DNA from: Luminiphilus sp.
Lineage (GTDB): Bacteria; Pseudomonadota; Gammaproteobacteria; Pseudomonadales; Halieaceae
Assembly: GCA_028117185.1 (NCBI GenBank)
Contig: JAOHHD010000002.1
Location: 1-64,000 of the forward strand
Direction of reading: 5' to 3'
DNA: 64,000 bases
Within the stretch, counting starts at the first letter, position 1, and each line of letters starts with the position of its first letter. A program made the position numbers and the translations under genes. The notes beneath the pieces are model-generated. The model made no database searches. It was not told the DNA's origin and was given only the letters and a program-made list of their open reading frames with translations. This document shows positions 48,326 to 58,849 of this stretch, in pieces.

Positions 48326-49686
48326 TGGTTTCGGTGGCATTACAAGCGTTAGCAACGCGAACCAATGGCGAACTAATTGGTGAGTCTGTTCCGCTTCAAG
48401 GACTGGCAATTGACAGCCGATTGACCCAGCCCGGGGATTTATTTGCGGCCATTGAGGGGATTCAGGTTGATGGCCATGATTTTGCGCCAGAAGCAACCGC
48501 CGCAGGCGCGGCGGCTGTGCTCACAGAGCGAGAGGTTAAGGGGTTAACGCCCCAGCTAGTGGTGTCTGACGTGGTGAAGGCGTCGGGTCACTTTGCGTTG
48601 CTGAAACGTCAGGCCTTTCTTGGTTCAGTGGTGGCTGTTACCGGCAGTGCCGGGAAGACGACGACTAAAAATCTCATTGCGGCTGCCTTGTCCGGAGCCG
48701 GGACTGTCCACGCGACGCAGGGTAATCAAAATAACGAGCTCGGCGTGCCCATCACTTTGGCCGGTCTGAACGAATCGCATCAGTTTGGTGTGATTGAGAT
48801 GGGTGCGGGGCGGCCGGGTGATATTGCTTACCTTTGCCAGTTGGCACAGCCAAGCGTTGCCGTGTGTTTGAACGCCTCGGCGGCGCATTTAATGAATTAT
48901 CAGAGTGTCGATGAGATCGCAGTTACAAAAGGCGAGATACTCGAGGGATTGGGAGGCGAGGGGCTGGCGATTATCAATGCCGATCAGCCGTGGCTTGCTC
49001 AATGGATTAAGCAGGCCGGTGACGCCAGAAAAATCACTTTTGGACTGTCGGAGAAAGCAGATTACCGCGCAATCAATATTCACTACCGCGGGCTGAGTGG
49101 AACCCAATTCGACTTAATCGCCCCCTCAACGGTTTTGCCAGTCAGCCTACGATTGCCTGGGGAAGCGCAGGTTATTAATGCACTCGCCGCACTAGCAGTC
49201 GCCATTGAGTTGGGAGTGGCTCCTGATACGGCGGTGGACGGGCTACTTCAAGTCGCCCCCGAGGTTGGCCGCGGAGCGGTATTGGTCGGACGAACCAGCG
49301 GGCAAGTGGTGGACGATAGTTATAACGCGAATCCAGCGGCCGTCATGGCAGCGATCGATCTGTTGGCGCAAGAGTCAGCCTACCAGGTGCTCGTTCTCGG
49401 ACCTATGTTGGAGTTGGGGTCAACGAGCGATGCCTTACATCATGATGTTGGTCGCTACGCCAAAGCGGCAGGAATCGATTGTTTGTTGGCAGTAGGGCAG
49501 GAAGCGGCGTCAGCCGCTGAAGCGTTTGGACAGGGTGCCCAGTATTTCCCCGATCAGCAGGCGTTGTGGGCGGCTTTTCCTGATTTGCCTGATGAACACA
49601 TTATTTGGGTGAAAGGTTCCCGCGGCGCGATGCTGGAAAAAACCGTGCACTGGTTGACGCGACCAGAGGGAGCCTCGTCGTGCTGA
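48325..49686 (+). CDS. murF: UDP-MurNAc-tripeptide:D-Ala-D-Ala ligase MurF
   Basis: MurF adds D-Ala-D-Ala to complete the pentapeptide. The 453-residue protein has the P-loop [12 protein letters not shown], the [10 protein letters not shown] motif typical of MurF and the C-terminal [11 protein letters not shown]. The ATG at 48325 overlaps the murE stop (TGATG). A longer frame starting inside murE is open but lacks support. Confidence 0.97.
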   Translation: MVSVALQALATRTNGELIGESVPLQGLAIDSRLTQPGDLFAAIEGIQVDGHDFAPEATAAGAAAVLTEREVKGLTPQLVVSDVVKASGHFALLKRQAFLGSVVAVTGSAGKTTTKNLIAAALSGAGTVHATQGNQNNELGVPITLAGLNESHQFGVIEMGAGRPGDIAYLCQLAQPSVAVCLNASAAHLMNYQSVDEIAVTKGEILEGLGGEGLAIINADQPWLAQWIKQAGDARKITFGLSEKADYRAINIHYRGLSGTQFDLIAPSTVLPVSLRLPGEAQVINALAALAVAIELGVAPDTAVDGLLQVAPEVGRGAVLVGRTSGQVVDDSYNANPAAVMAAIDLLAQESAYQVLVLGPMLELGSTSDALHHDVGRYAKAAGIDCLLAVGQEAASAAEAFGQGAQYFPDQQALWAAFPDLPDEHIIWVKGSRGAMLEKTVHWLTRPEGASSC

Positions 49687-50762
49687 TGTGGCTGAGTGAG
49701 CAGTTACTGTTCTTGGATCCGGGCTTTGGTGTTTTTCAGTACCTCACGTTAAGGGCAATTTTAGCCGCCTGCTCTGCGATGCTGATCTCGATGCTGGTGG
49801 GCCCCTTCGTGATTGCACGGCTGAATGATTTGCAAATTGGGCAGACGATTCGCTCCGAGGGACCAGAGTCTCACCTCGTCAAGGCGGGCACGCCGACAAT
49901 GGGCGGGGCATTGATTCTTGTGGCGGTGTTAGGGTCGACGCTTCTTTGGGCTGATCTTGATAATCGATACGTCTGGATCGTTGTTGTGACGACGGCCGCG
50001 TTTGGCGCCATTGGCTGGGTTGACGACTATCGAAAAGTCGTCAGAAAAGATACGAGAGGGTTACCGGCCCGTTGGAAGTATTTCTGGCAGTCGGTTGCTG
50101 CATTGGTTTGTACCGCATTGCTGTTGTCAACGGCGACATCGCCAGCAGAGACAAACCTTTACGTGCCGTTTTTCAAAGACGTGGCTTGGTCAATGGGTTG
50201 GTTGTTCGTGCCCTTTAGCTATTTTGTGATTGTCGGATCCAGTAACGCGGTGAATTTAACGGATGGATTAGATGGCCTTGCCATTATGCCAACTGTCATG
50301 GTGGCAACGGGTCTGGGTGTGATCGCCTATCTCGCTGGTCATGTCGAATTCGCTGACTATTTAAATATTGCCTACTTATCAGGTGCTGGTGAGTTGGTGG
50401 TGTTTTGTGGCGCGATCGCCGGGGCGGGTCTCGGTTTTCTCTGGTTTAACACGTATCCGGCAATGATTTTCATGGGAGATGTTGGCGCTTTAGCACTGGG
50501 TGCTGCGCTGGGCGTCGTCGCAGTGATCACCCGCCACGAGATTGTGCTCTTCATCATGGGAGGCATTTTCGTACTCGAGACGCTCTCGGTGATTATTCAA
50601 GTGAGCTCTTTCAAGTTAACGGGACGGCGTGTGTTTCGTATGGCGCCGATTCACCATCACTTTGAACTGAAAGGCTGGCCCGAACCGCGCGTGATTGTTC
50701 GGTTTTGGATTATCACGGTGATGCTGGTGCTGTTTGGCCTCGCCACATTGAAGTTGCGGTGA
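49686..50762 (+). CDS. mraY: Phospho-MurNAc-pentapeptide translocase MraY
   Basis: MraY makes lipid I by transferring phospho-MurNAc-pentapeptide to undecaprenyl phosphate. The 358-residue membrane protein has about ten helices. The catalytic motifs are [30 protein letters not shown] and [16 protein letters not shown] at 49686 overlaps the murF stop; a GTG at 49680 is an alternative. The upstream part of the longer frame is inside murF. Confidence 0.97.
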   Translation: MWLSEQLLFLDPGFGVFQYLTLRAILAACSAMLISMLVGPFVIARLNDLQIGQTIRSEGPESHLVKAGTPTMGGALILVAVLGSTLLWADLDNRYVWIVVVTTAAFGAIGWVDDYRKVVRKDTRGLPARWKYFWQSVAALVCTALLLSTATSPAETNLYVPFFKDVAWSMGWLFVPFSYFVIVGSSNAVNLTDGLDGLAIMPTVMVATGLGVIAYLAGHVEFADYLNIAYLSGAGELVVFCGAIAGAGLGFLWFNTYPAMIFMGDVGALALGAALGVVAVITRHEIVLFIMGGIFVLETLSVIIQVSSFKLTGRRVFRMAPIHHHFELKGWPEPRVIVRFWIITVMLVLFGLATLKLR

Positions 50763-50766
50763 GCTA

Positions 50767-52128
50767 ATGCAAACCCTTAACACAATGATTGCTAGCTCTG
50801 AAAAACGGTTGATCGTCGGCCTAGGTATGACGGGTCGGTCCGTCGCACGTTGGTGGCGTCAACAAGGGATCGCCTTCACGGCTTTTGATACGCGGCAGGA
50901 GATGGCCAGCGATCCCGCAATCTGTGCAGAAATGGATCCGCAGTCAGTCACATTTGGTGAGGTGGATCCTGATTTTGCCGACGACGTGACCGAAATGATC
51001 GTGAGCCCAGGGGTGTCCTTAGACCACCCGTTAGTGGCTCGAGCGTCTGCGCGAGGTTGTCGCATACGCGGTGATATTGATTTGTTTATGGAGGCGGTTC
51101 AGGTGCCGGTAATCGGTATCACTGGCTCCAACGGAAAGTCGACAGTGACGGCGCTCCTTGGCGAAATGATGAACGCCTGCGATATCTCCGCGTCGGTTGG
51201 CGGTAATTTCGGTAGACCAGCGCTCGATTTGTTGGCTGATGGTGCCGATTACTACGTACTAGAGCTATCGAGCTTTCAGCTTGAACGTGCCGAGGCGCTA
51301 GGCCTAGAGATCGCAACAGTGCTCAATATTAGCGCCGACCATCTCGATCGCTATCCCTCATTGAAGGAGTATCACCGCGCTAAGCACCGCATTTTCCGAG
51401 GGGCAAAAAAGATCGTTGCAAATCGTGATGAACCACTGACTGTTCCGCTGATATCGGATGAGGTTCGAGTCAGGTGGTGTCGGTTGGGTGAGCCTGATCT
51501 TGGTGAGTTTGGTTTAAGAGAGGTAGAGGGAGCACAGTGGCTTTGCCAAGGATGGGAGCCACTGGTAGAAAGTGCTGAGCTAACGCTTCCCGGACGACAT
51601 AACCTTCAAAACGTGTTGGTGGCATTGGCGATAGGCCTCGAGCTGGAGCTGCCATTGTCATGTCTGGTGGCGGCAGCAAAAGCGTATCGGGGGCTACCCC
51701 ATCGATGTCAGTTCGTGGCTGAGCGAAATGGCGTCCATTTTATTGATGATAGTAAGGGCACCAATATTGGCGCAACGCTCGCCGCGCTCAAAGGGTTGAG
51801 CAGCGACGGCAAGATTTGGTTGATTTTGGGTGGTCAGGGGAAAGGACAGGATTTTTCGCTCTTATCTCAGGCAGTGTCGGATTGTTGTGCAGGTGTGATC
51901 GTCATCGGTGAGGCTGCTCAGGATATCGCCCACCATCTCAGTAATGTGCCGTCACTCTCACAGGCTGCTACGTTAAAAATCGCGGTTGATCAGGCCGCCG
52001 CCGCAGCAGTCCCCGGACAAATCGTACTGTTGTCGCCGGCGTGTGCCAGTTTAGATATGTTTGCGAATTACATTGATCGCGGCGAACAATTTCAGTCAGC
52101 GGTCGCGGCACTTGGGGTGGCAGCATGA
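50767..52128 (+). CDS. murD: UDP-MurNAc-L-alanine:D-glutamate ligase MurD
   Basis: MurD adds D-glutamate to UDP-MurNAc-L-Ala. The 453-residue ligase has an N-terminal UDP-binding domain (LIVGLGMTGRSVARW), P-loop ITGSNGKSTVTALL, ELSSFQLE and the C-terminal DDSKGTNIGAT. It follows mraY after 4 bp and overlaps ftsW as ATGA. Confidence 0.97.
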   Translation: MQTLNTMIASSEKRLIVGLGMTGRSVARWWRQQGIAFTAFDTRQEMASDPAICAEMDPQSVTFGEVDPDFADDVTEMIVSPGVSLDHPLVARASARGCRIRGDIDLFMEAVQVPVIGITGSNGKSTVTALLGEMMNACDISASVGGNFGRPALDLLADGADYYVLELSSFQLERAEALGLEIATVLNISADHLDRYPSLKEYHRAKHRIFRGAKKIVANRDEPLTVPLISDEVRVRWCRLGEPDLGEFGLREVEGAQWLCQGWEPLVESAELTLPGRHNLQNVLVALAIGLELELPLSCLVAAAKAYRGLPHRCQFVAERNGVHFIDDSKGTNIGATLAALKGLSSDGKIWLILGGQGKGQDFSLLSQAVSDCCAGVIVIGEAAQDIAHHLSNVPSLSQAATLKIAVDQAAAAAVPGQIVLLSPACASLDMFANYIDRGEQFQSAVAALGVAA

Positions 52129-53288
52129 GCGGCGCTATGCCCTTGCGGGGATACAGCGGCGACCCACTCTTACTGGGGTTCGGTGCGGCACTGATTAGTA
52201 TTGGTTTAGTTGCGATTGCCTCTGCATCAATCGAATACAGTGACTTTAACTTCGGTAATCCATGGCATCACGCTGAGCGTCATAGCCTCTATCTGTTGGT
52301 TGCACTGTCAGCGGCTTTCCTGTCGTACATGATTCCCACTGAAACATTTAACCGTCTTTCTCCGTGGTTACTGTTTATCGCCTTTGCACTACTCATCTTG
52401 GTGCTCATGCCGGGTATTGGTCGCGAGGTAAATGGTGCCCAGCGATGGTTGCCCTTGCTGGGCTCATTAACGGTGCAGCCATCAGAATTTGCTAAGTTTG
52501 CACTGCTGCTCTACACCGCTGGCTACTTGGTGAGGCAAGAGGACGCCGTGCGCCATCACTGGCTGGGACTGGCCAAGCTCATTTTCATTGTGGGTATCGT
52601 CGCTCTTTTGCTGCTGCTGGAGCCTGACTTTGGCGCCACGGTGATTGCTGTGGGTACCGTAGTTGGGATGATGTTTCTGGCGGGCGCTCGATTAATTTAC
52701 GTATTCGCGCTCCTTGCGGCAGTGGCGTTAGGCTTTTTGGTATTGGTGTTCAGTGCGCCATATCGATTACAGCGACTCACCGCTTACCAAGACCCTTGGT
52801 CAGACCCCTTTGGCGCTGGCTTTCAATTGGTGCAATCCCTCATTGCCTTTGGTCAAGGGGAATGGTTCGGTGTGGGGCTCGGTAACAGTATTCAGAAGTT
52901 ATTTTATTTACCTGAAGCCCATACCGACTTTGTCTTTTCGATATGGGCAGAGGAAACGGGATTATTCGGCGCGATCATACTGATTTTATTATTCGTCGGT
53001 TTCATCGCGCGCATCATGCAGACCGGTTGGCGTGCTGCGGCGGAGGGAGATGGTTTTGCGGCTTATCTCTGTTTCGGCGTTGGCCTCATGTTTGCCGGTC
53101 AAGTGTTCATCAATATGGGAGCGAGCTCGGGATTACTGCCCACTAAAGGCTTGACGCTGCCCTTCGTCAGTTATGGCGGCTCGAGCTTGATCATTAACTG
53201 TGTCCTGCTAGGTATCGTACTGCGCATTGCTCAGCAGCTGCGACCACAGCAGCTTACCGATCAAAGCGTGTCGCGGAGATTGCCATGA
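52125..53288 (+). CDS. ftsW: Septal peptidoglycan glycosyltransferase FtsW
   Basis: A 387-residue SEDS polymerase with about ten membrane helices that polymerises lipid II with FtsI at the septum. Motifs include GREVNGAQRWLPL, LLEPDFGATVI and the C-terminal GLTLPFVSYGGSSL. The N-terminal tail is short. It sits between murD and murG, with ATGA overlaps on both sides. Confidence 0.97.
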   Translation: MSGAMPLRGYSGDPLLLGFGAALISIGLVAIASASIEYSDFNFGNPWHHAERHSLYLLVALSAAFLSYMIPTETFNRLSPWLLFIAFALLILVLMPGIGREVNGAQRWLPLLGSLTVQPSEFAKFALLLYTAGYLVRQEDAVRHHWLGLAKLIFIVGIVALLLLLEPDFGATVIAVGTVVGMMFLAGARLIYVFALLAAVALGFLVLVFSAPYRLQRLTAYQDPWSDPFGAGFQLVQSLIAFGQGEWFGVGLGNSIQKLFYLPEAHTDFVFSIWAEETGLFGAIILILLFVGFIARIMQTGWRAAAEGDGFAAYLCFGVGLMFAGQVFINMGASSGLLPTKGLTLPFVSYGGSSLIINCVLLGIVLRIAQQLRPQQLTDQSVSRRLP

Positions 53289-54415
53289 CGGTCGAGTCAA
53301 CGCGTCACAATGGACATCGCGCCTTGATTGCAGCGGGTGGAACAGGAGGCCATGTTTATCCTGCTCTCGCCGTGGCCGGCGCTTTGTCTGAGCAGGGCTG
53401 GGCCGTTGATTGGATAGGCACTGAACGAGGCATCGAACACCGACTTGTGCCTGCATCGGGTATTCCATTGTATTGCCTCGACGTGTCGGGTCTCCGCGGA
53501 AAAAGCCTCTTCAATCGAGCTCAAAGTCTTTTTAAGGTGATCGGCGGGCTGTGGCGATCGGTGAAAATTATCAGGCGTTTGCGACCCGATATCGTTTTAG
53601 GAATGGGTGGTTATGCGGCTGGCCCAGCCGGTCTTGCGGCTTGGTTGACGCGGTTACCCTTGGTCATTCACGAGCAAAATGCGGTGGCAGGCACCACCAA
53701 TAGATTGTTGGCGCCTTTGGCAATGCGTGTGTTGTGTGGTTTGCCGGGAGAGTTTGCGCAACAGCGCGACGCCAAGGTGGTTGGTAATCCTGTGCGGGCC
53801 AACTTCTACGCGGTGGATCGCAGTGGATTAGCCGAACTTTCAGGCTTTTCTGCACAGCGACCACTGAATCTGCTCGTGCTAGGTGGCAGTCTGGGTGCTG
53901 CCCCCCTCAATCGACTTCTACCAGCGACGTTGGATCGTCTAGTGGTCAAGGGTTTGGGAGCATCCATATCTGTCTGGCAGCAATGTGGCGAGAGGAACCG
54001 GTCCGCCGCAGACGAAGCATGGCAAGGAAGTCGATTTTCCCAGTGCCGCTGCGACGATTTTATTGACGATATGGCAACTGCTTATGCGTGGGCTGACGTG
54101 GTGATTGCGCGAGCCGGCGCATTGACGGTATCGGAGCTGGCAGCGACAGGAACACCCGCCTTACTGATACCGCTACCTCACGCGATCGATGATCACCAGA
54201 CACATAACGCACAAGTGCTGACCGCGACAGGCGGTGCTGTGATGATGACACAGAGCGACGCGACGCCGCAGCGCGTCGCAGATTGTCTTGAGCAATGGAT
54301 CCAGTCGCCTGCAAGTTTGCTGGAGATGGCGCGGCGCTCTCTGGCAATGGTGGCGGCGAACGCCACCGATGAAGTGGTAGCGGTCTTAAAAGAGGTGGCT
54401 CATGCAAATGATTGA
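53285..54415 (+). CDS. murG: Lipid II synthase MurG
   Basis: MurG transfers GlcNAc to lipid I on the inner face of the membrane. The 376-residue GT-B enzyme has the N-terminal GGTGGHVYPALAVA loop, GMGGYAAGPAGLAAW, HEQNAVAGTTNR and the C-terminal donor site ARAGALTVSELAATGTPALL. It overlaps ftsW by ATGA and murC by 14 nt. Confidence 0.97.
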   Translation: MTVESTRHNGHRALIAAGGTGGHVYPALAVAGALSEQGWAVDWIGTERGIEHRLVPASGIPLYCLDVSGLRGKSLFNRAQSLFKVIGGLWRSVKIIRRLRPDIVLGMGGYAAGPAGLAAWLTRLPLVIHEQNAVAGTTNRLLAPLAMRVLCGLPGEFAQQRDAKVVGNPVRANFYAVDRSGLAELSGFSAQRPLNLLVLGGSLGAAPLNRLLPATLDRLVVKGLGASISVWQQCGERNRSAADEAWQGSRFSQCRCDDFIDDMATAYAWADVVIARAGALTVSELAATGTPALLIPLPHAIDDHQTHNAQVLTATGGAVMMTQSDATPQRVADCLEQWIQSPASLLEMARRSLAMVAANATDEVVAVLKEVAHAND

Positions 54416-55838
54416 GCCGACAACACCCGCGCCCTCGATGGGTCGGATCCAGCACATCTTCATGGTGGGTATTGGCGGTGCCGGTATGAGCGGCATAGCA
54501 GAGGTCCTCAAGGGTCTTGGTTACACGGTTTCAGGATCTGACTTATCGGAAAGTATCGCCATTATGCGATTGCGCTCGTTGGGTATTAATGTGTTTATAG
54601 GTCACCAAGCTGAACACATTCAACAAGCCGATGTGTTGGTAGTGTCTGCGGCGATTTCGGAGGATAACCCCGAGAGTATCGCGGCGAAAAAGGCACGAAT
54701 TCCAGTGGTGCCTCGCGCGGAAATGTTAGCTGAGTTAATGCGCTATCGCTTCGGTATTGCGGTAGCCGGCACACATGGCAAGACCACAACAACAAGCTTG
54801 ATCGCTTCTATTCTTGATGAGGCAGGGGTAGACCCGACCTTTGTTATTGGTGGCTTGCTCAATAAAACGGGAAGCAATGCCGCCTTGGGTGAGGGAAGTT
54901 ACTGGGTAGTCGAAGCCGACGAGAGTGACGCCTCTTTTTTACACCTGCAGCCGATGATGGCGCTGGTCACCAATATCGAAGCGGACCACATGGATCACTA
55001 TGAGGGTGATCTAGCGCGCTATTTCCAAGCGTTTGATGGCTTCCTGCACAACTTACCTTTCTATGGTTCCGCCGTGATGTGTCTCGATGACCGCGGTGTT
55101 CAGGATCTGCTACCTGATCTGACGCGAAGGGTTGTGACTTATGGGCAACACCCAGACGCTGATTATCGATTGGAAAATTATCGTGCAGATGGACTGCGCA
55201 GTCATTTTGATCTGATTCGACCCGATGGCGCTGAACCTTTGATGCTGACGGTTGGTATGCCCGGACTTCATAACGTCCAGAATGCGGCTGGCGCTGCGGC
55301 ACTGTGCTCTGAGCTCAATATTGCTGATCAGGCTATTGCAGTTGGACTATCGGAGTTCAGTGGTGTTGGGCGCCGCTTTTCTGATTTGGGTGATGTGATG
55401 TGGTCAGCTGGTTCAGCACGACTGATTGACGATTATGGACACCATCCGACTGAACTCGCGGTGACGTTAAAGGCAGTTCGCGATGCTTTCTCAGGTCGGC
55501 GACTTGTCATGGTGTACCAACCCCATCGTTATACCCGGACACGCGATCATTTTGATGAGTTCGTCTCGGTATTAAGCGAGGGTCAACAACTCGTTTTACT
55601 CGATGTGTATTCAGCGGGTGAGCCGTTTATCGAAGGTGCTGACTCTGTCAGCTTGGCTAATGCTATCCGCACGGCTGGCGCAATAGACCCTATCGTCGTC
55701 TCAGATCAGGCACGACTAGCGACGACCTTGATTGATGTACTGCAAGATCAAGATGTTTTGTTGATGCAGGGTGCTGGCGATATAGGTCGGCTTGCGGCAA
55801 CGCTCGCACAGGCCGAAACACTCGAGGTGTTGTCATGA
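54402..55838 (+). CDS. murC: UDP-MurNAc:L-alanine ligase MurC
   Basis: MurC starts the peptide stem by adding L-alanine to UDP-MurNAc. The 478-residue ligase has IHFMVGIGGAGMSGIAEVL-type binding loop (here IFMVGIGGAGMSGIAEVL), P-loop AGTHGKTTTTSL, EADESDASF and DDYGHHPTEL. Its start lies within the murG end, a 14-nt overlap, and its stop overlaps ddl as ATGA. Confidence 0.97.
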   Translation: MQMIEPTTPAPSMGRIQHIFMVGIGGAGMSGIAEVLKGLGYTVSGSDLSESIAIMRLRSLGINVFIGHQAEHIQQADVLVVSAAISEDNPESIAAKKARIPVVPRAEMLAELMRYRFGIAVAGTHGKTTTTSLIASILDEAGVDPTFVIGGLLNKTGSNAALGEGSYWVVEADESDASFLHLQPMMALVTNIEADHMDHYEGDLARYFQAFDGFLHNLPFYGSAVMCLDDRGVQDLLPDLTRRVVTYGQHPDADYRLENYRADGLRSHFDLIRPDGAEPLMLTVGMPGLHNVQNAAGAAALCSELNIADQAIAVGLSEFSGVGRRFSDLGDVMWSAGSARLIDDYGHHPTELAVTLKAVRDAFSGRRLVMVYQPHRYTRTRDHFDEFVSVLSEGQQLVLLDVYSAGEPFIEGADSVSLANAIRTAGAIDPIVVSDQARLATTLIDVLQDQDVLLMQGAGDIGRLAATLAQAETLEVLS

Positions 55839-56767
55839 ATCAGGCGTTGATTGATGGCAAAACAGTTGCGGTGCTCTTGGGCGGTACTTCGGCAGAGCGA
55901 ACGATTTCGCTGGAGAGCGGCAATAATATTGTGCGCGCCTTGGAGGAGACCGGGGTACACGTTGTGCCAATCGATCCCGCTGAGGCGGGTTGGATGGCGC
56001 GGTTAAATGAGGTCTCGTTTGTCTTCAATTTGCTGCATGGGCCAGGCGGTGAGGACGGCACTATCCAAGGTCTCTTAGACCTCATGCAATTACCCTACAG
56101 CGGGTCCGGCGTTTTGGGCTCTGCGCTCTCAATGGACAAGATACGGACCAAGGTGCTTTGGCAAGGCGCCGGTTTTCCTACCCCTGATTTCCGAGTGCTC
56201 GAGGCGAATAGCGATTGGGATGCCGTCGTTGCTGATTTGGGCACCGTGTTTGTGAAGCCGTCTTTAGAGGGCTCCTCGCTGGGGATGGCCAAGGCAAGTA
56301 CGGGCAAAGAACTTCAGGACGCGTATCGGCATGCGGTGACCTATGGTACCGATGTGCTGGCTGAGCAATTTATCGAGGGCTCCGAATACACCATTTCAAT
56401 ACTCGGAGACCGCACCCTACCCAGCATCCGTATCGAGGTCCCAGGTGATTTTTACGACTTTGAGGCGAAGTACCGCTCTGATGAGACGCAATTTTTCTGT
56501 CCCTCCGGTTTAGATGATCAGGATGAGGCGGCGCTCGCGCAGTTAGCGTCGTCCGCGTTTCACGCGTTGGGTTGCGAGGTCTGGGGGCGGGTCGATGTTA
56601 TTCGTGATCAGTTGGGAGCCTGGCATTTGCTAGAGGTGAACACCGTTCCCGGTATGACATCGCATAGCCTGGTGCCCTTATCTGCCAAGGCCGCAGGACT
56701 CTCCCTAGCAGATCTGTTAGCGCGTATTTATACAGACAGTATGGGGGTAAGACATGCGCAAGGCTGA
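55835..56767 (+). CDS. ddl: D-alanine:D-alanine ligase Ddl
   Basis: A 310-residue ATP-grasp ligase producing D-Ala-D-Ala for MurF. Motifs include VLLGGTSAERTISLESG, NLLHGPGGEDGTIQGLL, VKPSLEGSSLGM and the metal-binding VNTVPGMTSHSL. The length is that of the DdlB type found in dcw clusters. It overlaps murC as ATGA and ftsQ by 14 nt. Confidence 0.96.
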   Translation: MNQALIDGKTVAVLLGGTSAERTISLESGNNIVRALEETGVHVVPIDPAEAGWMARLNEVSFVFNLLHGPGGEDGTIQGLLDLMQLPYSGSGVLGSALSMDKIRTKVLWQGAGFPTPDFRVLEANSDWDAVVADLGTVFVKPSLEGSSLGMAKASTGKELQDAYRHAVTYGTDVLAEQFIEGSEYTISILGDRTLPSIRIEVPGDFYDFEAKYRSDETQFFCPSGLDDQDEAALAQLASSAFHALGCEVWGRVDVIRDQLGAWHLLEVNTVPGMTSHSLVPLSAKAAGLSLADLLARIYTDSMGVRHAQG

Positions 56768-57548
56768 CCCTTTGATAGCTGACTCCAGAACGCCCGCTGT
56801 GTCGGCGACTAAGGCGGTATCGACGCTGAGGCGTTGGTGCAATCGGCTGGTGCTGGGTTGCGCGCTGACCCTGCTAGGTGTCGGGCTTTATCAAGGTGTG
56901 ACGGCGTTGGCGGCGAAGCAGGTTAAGACGCTAACGGTCCGTGGCGACGTCCATCATATTGATACGGATGTGATTCAGGCACGCTTAACGCCACGGATTA
57001 CTGATGGCTTTATGGCGGCAGATCTGCGCGATTTACGAGATGAGTTGGAGTCGTTGCCTTGGATTTATAAGGTCAATACGCGCCGACGGTGGCCCGCAGA
57101 GATCGAGGTGGTGCTGGTCGAACAGCGGCCACTGGCGCGCTGGGGCGATACCGGTTACCTCAATCATCAGGGCCATTTTTTTGCTGCGACGCAGGATGGT
57201 CAGTATGAGCATCTGCCATTACTCAGTGGTCCAGAGGGCGCCGAGGGGACTTTGACAAGACGTTACCAAATGCTGGCATCGCAGCTTGAAACAGAGGGTC
57301 TCACAATCGATGAACTGTCTATTGATGCATTAGGACAACTGTCACTGAAGTTGATGAATGGCGTGCAACTTGCATTAGGAGCGAACGACCTGTTGCGACG
57401 GGTTACCCGTTTTAAACAGTTGTGGAGCGATAAGTTATCAACTCAGACGGTCGAAAAGATCGATCTGCGCTACGAGCATGGTGCTGCGGTGACATTCGGT
57501 CACTCGGCACTGGCAATGCAGCCACTACGAAGTAGGGGAGAGGGATGA
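56754..57548 (+). CDS. ftsQ: Cell-division protein FtsQ
   Basis: A 264-residue bitopic protein. It has a cytoplasmic N-terminus, a membrane helix (LVLGCALTLLGVGLYQGV), a POTRA domain beginning VKTLTVRGDVHHID and the FtsQ beta domain with NTRRRWPAEIEVVLVEQRPLA. It nucleates the FtsQLB complex. The ATGA overlap with ftsA suggests coupling. Confidence 0.95.
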   Translation: MRKADPLIADSRTPAVSATKAVSTLRRWCNRLVLGCALTLLGVGLYQGVTALAAKQVKTLTVRGDVHHIDTDVIQARLTPRITDGFMAADLRDLRDELESLPWIYKVNTRRRWPAEIEVVLVEQRPLARWGDTGYLNHQGHFFAATQDGQYEHLPLLSGPEGAEGTLTRRYQMLASQLETEGLTIDELSIDALGQLSLKLMNGVQLALGANDLLRRVTRFKQLWSDKLSTQTVEKIDLRYEHGAAVTFGHSALAMQPLRSRGEG

Positions 57549-58786
57549 TGGCCAATGACGACGGCAAACATATGATTGTAGGTCTTGATATCGGTACATC
57601 CAAAGTGGTCGCAGTGGTGGGAGAGATCGACCCTGACGGCGGCATCGAAGTAGTGGGTATCGGCTCCCATCCCTCCCGCGGGATGAAAAAGGGCGTGGTG
57701 GTCAATATCGAATCTACGGTGAACGCTATCCAGCGGGCGGTGGAAGAGGCCGAGCTCATGGCGGGATGCCAAATTCACTCCGTGTACGTCGGTATTGCAG
57801 GCAGCCACATTCGTTCTGTGAATTCGCATGGGATCGTTGCGATACGCGATCAAGAGGTATTTCAGCAAGATATTGATCGGGTGATTGACGCGGCTCAAGC
57901 GGTCGCCATTCCGGCTGATCAGAAAATTCTCCACGTTCTTCCTCAAGAATATGTCATTGATAATCAGTCAGGAATTCGTGAACCCCTCGGTATGTCTGGC
58001 GTGCGCCTTGAGGCCAAGGTGCACTTAGTGACTTGCGCCGTTAACGCCTCTCAGAATATTGAAAAATGCGTAGAGCGCTGTGGCTTATCGGTGGATGGGG
58101 TCATCCTCGAACAATTGGCATCGAGCTACTCGGTCATCACTGAGGACGAGCGTGATTTAGGGGTGTGCCTGGTTGATATCGGCGGCGGAACCTCGGATAT
58201 CGCTATTTTCACCGATGGCTCGATACGACACACCGGCGTGATTCCAATCGCAGGTGATCAGGTGACTAACGATATTGCGATGGCACTTCGGACCCCCACT
58301 CAGCACGCCGAAGAAATCAAGATCCGCTACGCCTGTGCGCTACCTCAGCTAGCGGGCGCTGAAGAGACGATCAAAGTGCCTAGCGTGGGAGACCGCCCAC
58401 CGCGAGATTTATCACGACAATCGCTGGCTGAGGTCGTTGAGCCGCGTTACGACGAGCTATTTACGCTCATTCAGTCTGAGCTGCGTCGCTCTGGCTATGA
58501 AGAATTGATTCCTGCAGGCGTGGTGCTCACGGGCGGCACTTCCAAGATGGAGGGCGCAGTGGATCTGGCGGAAGAAATTTTTCATATGCCGGTCAGGTTG
58601 GGTGCACCGCAATACGCAAGGGGACTACACGACATTATCCGAAATCCGATTTATGCCACTGCAGTGGGCTTGCTCCTTTATGGAGCAGAGGAGGTCCGTA
58701 GCGGGATTCGGGAGCGTCAGGAATTGGCATTACAAAACGTGAGCTTTGCCGGGCGGGTGAAGGAATGGTTCGCTCGGCATTTTTAA
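57545..58786 (+). CDS. ftsA: Cell-division protein FtsA
   Basis: A 413-residue actin-like protein that tethers FtsZ to the membrane. Motifs are the phosphate loop VGLDIGTSKVVAVVGE, the 1C domain region and VDIGGGTSDIAIF. The C-terminal amphipathic helix RVKEWFARHF binds the membrane. It precedes ftsZ with a 63-bp gap containing the GGGGAG ribosome-binding site. Confidence 0.97.
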   Translation: MMANDDGKHMIVGLDIGTSKVVAVVGEIDPDGGIEVVGIGSHPSRGMKKGVVVNIESTVNAIQRAVEEAELMAGCQIHSVYVGIAGSHIRSVNSHGIVAIRDQEVFQQDIDRVIDAAQAVAIPADQKILHVLPQEYVIDNQSGIREPLGMSGVRLEAKVHLVTCAVNASQNIEKCVERCGLSVDGVILEQLASSYSVITEDERDLGVCLVDIGGGTSDIAIFTDGSIRHTGVIPIAGDQVTNDIAMALRTPTQHAEEIKIRYACALPQLAGAEETIKVPSVGDRPPRDLSRQSLAEVVEPRYDELFTLIQSELRRSGYEELIPAGVVLTGGTSKMEGAVDLAEEIFHMPVRLGAPQYARGLHDIIRNPIYATAVGLLLYGAEEVRSGIRERQELALQNVSFAGRVKEWFARHF

Positions 58787-58849
58787 AAAGTAAAAAGGGT
58801 TTAGCGGGGCTCTGCAGTCTGGGGTCTTTTTAAAAACGGGGAGAAAACG

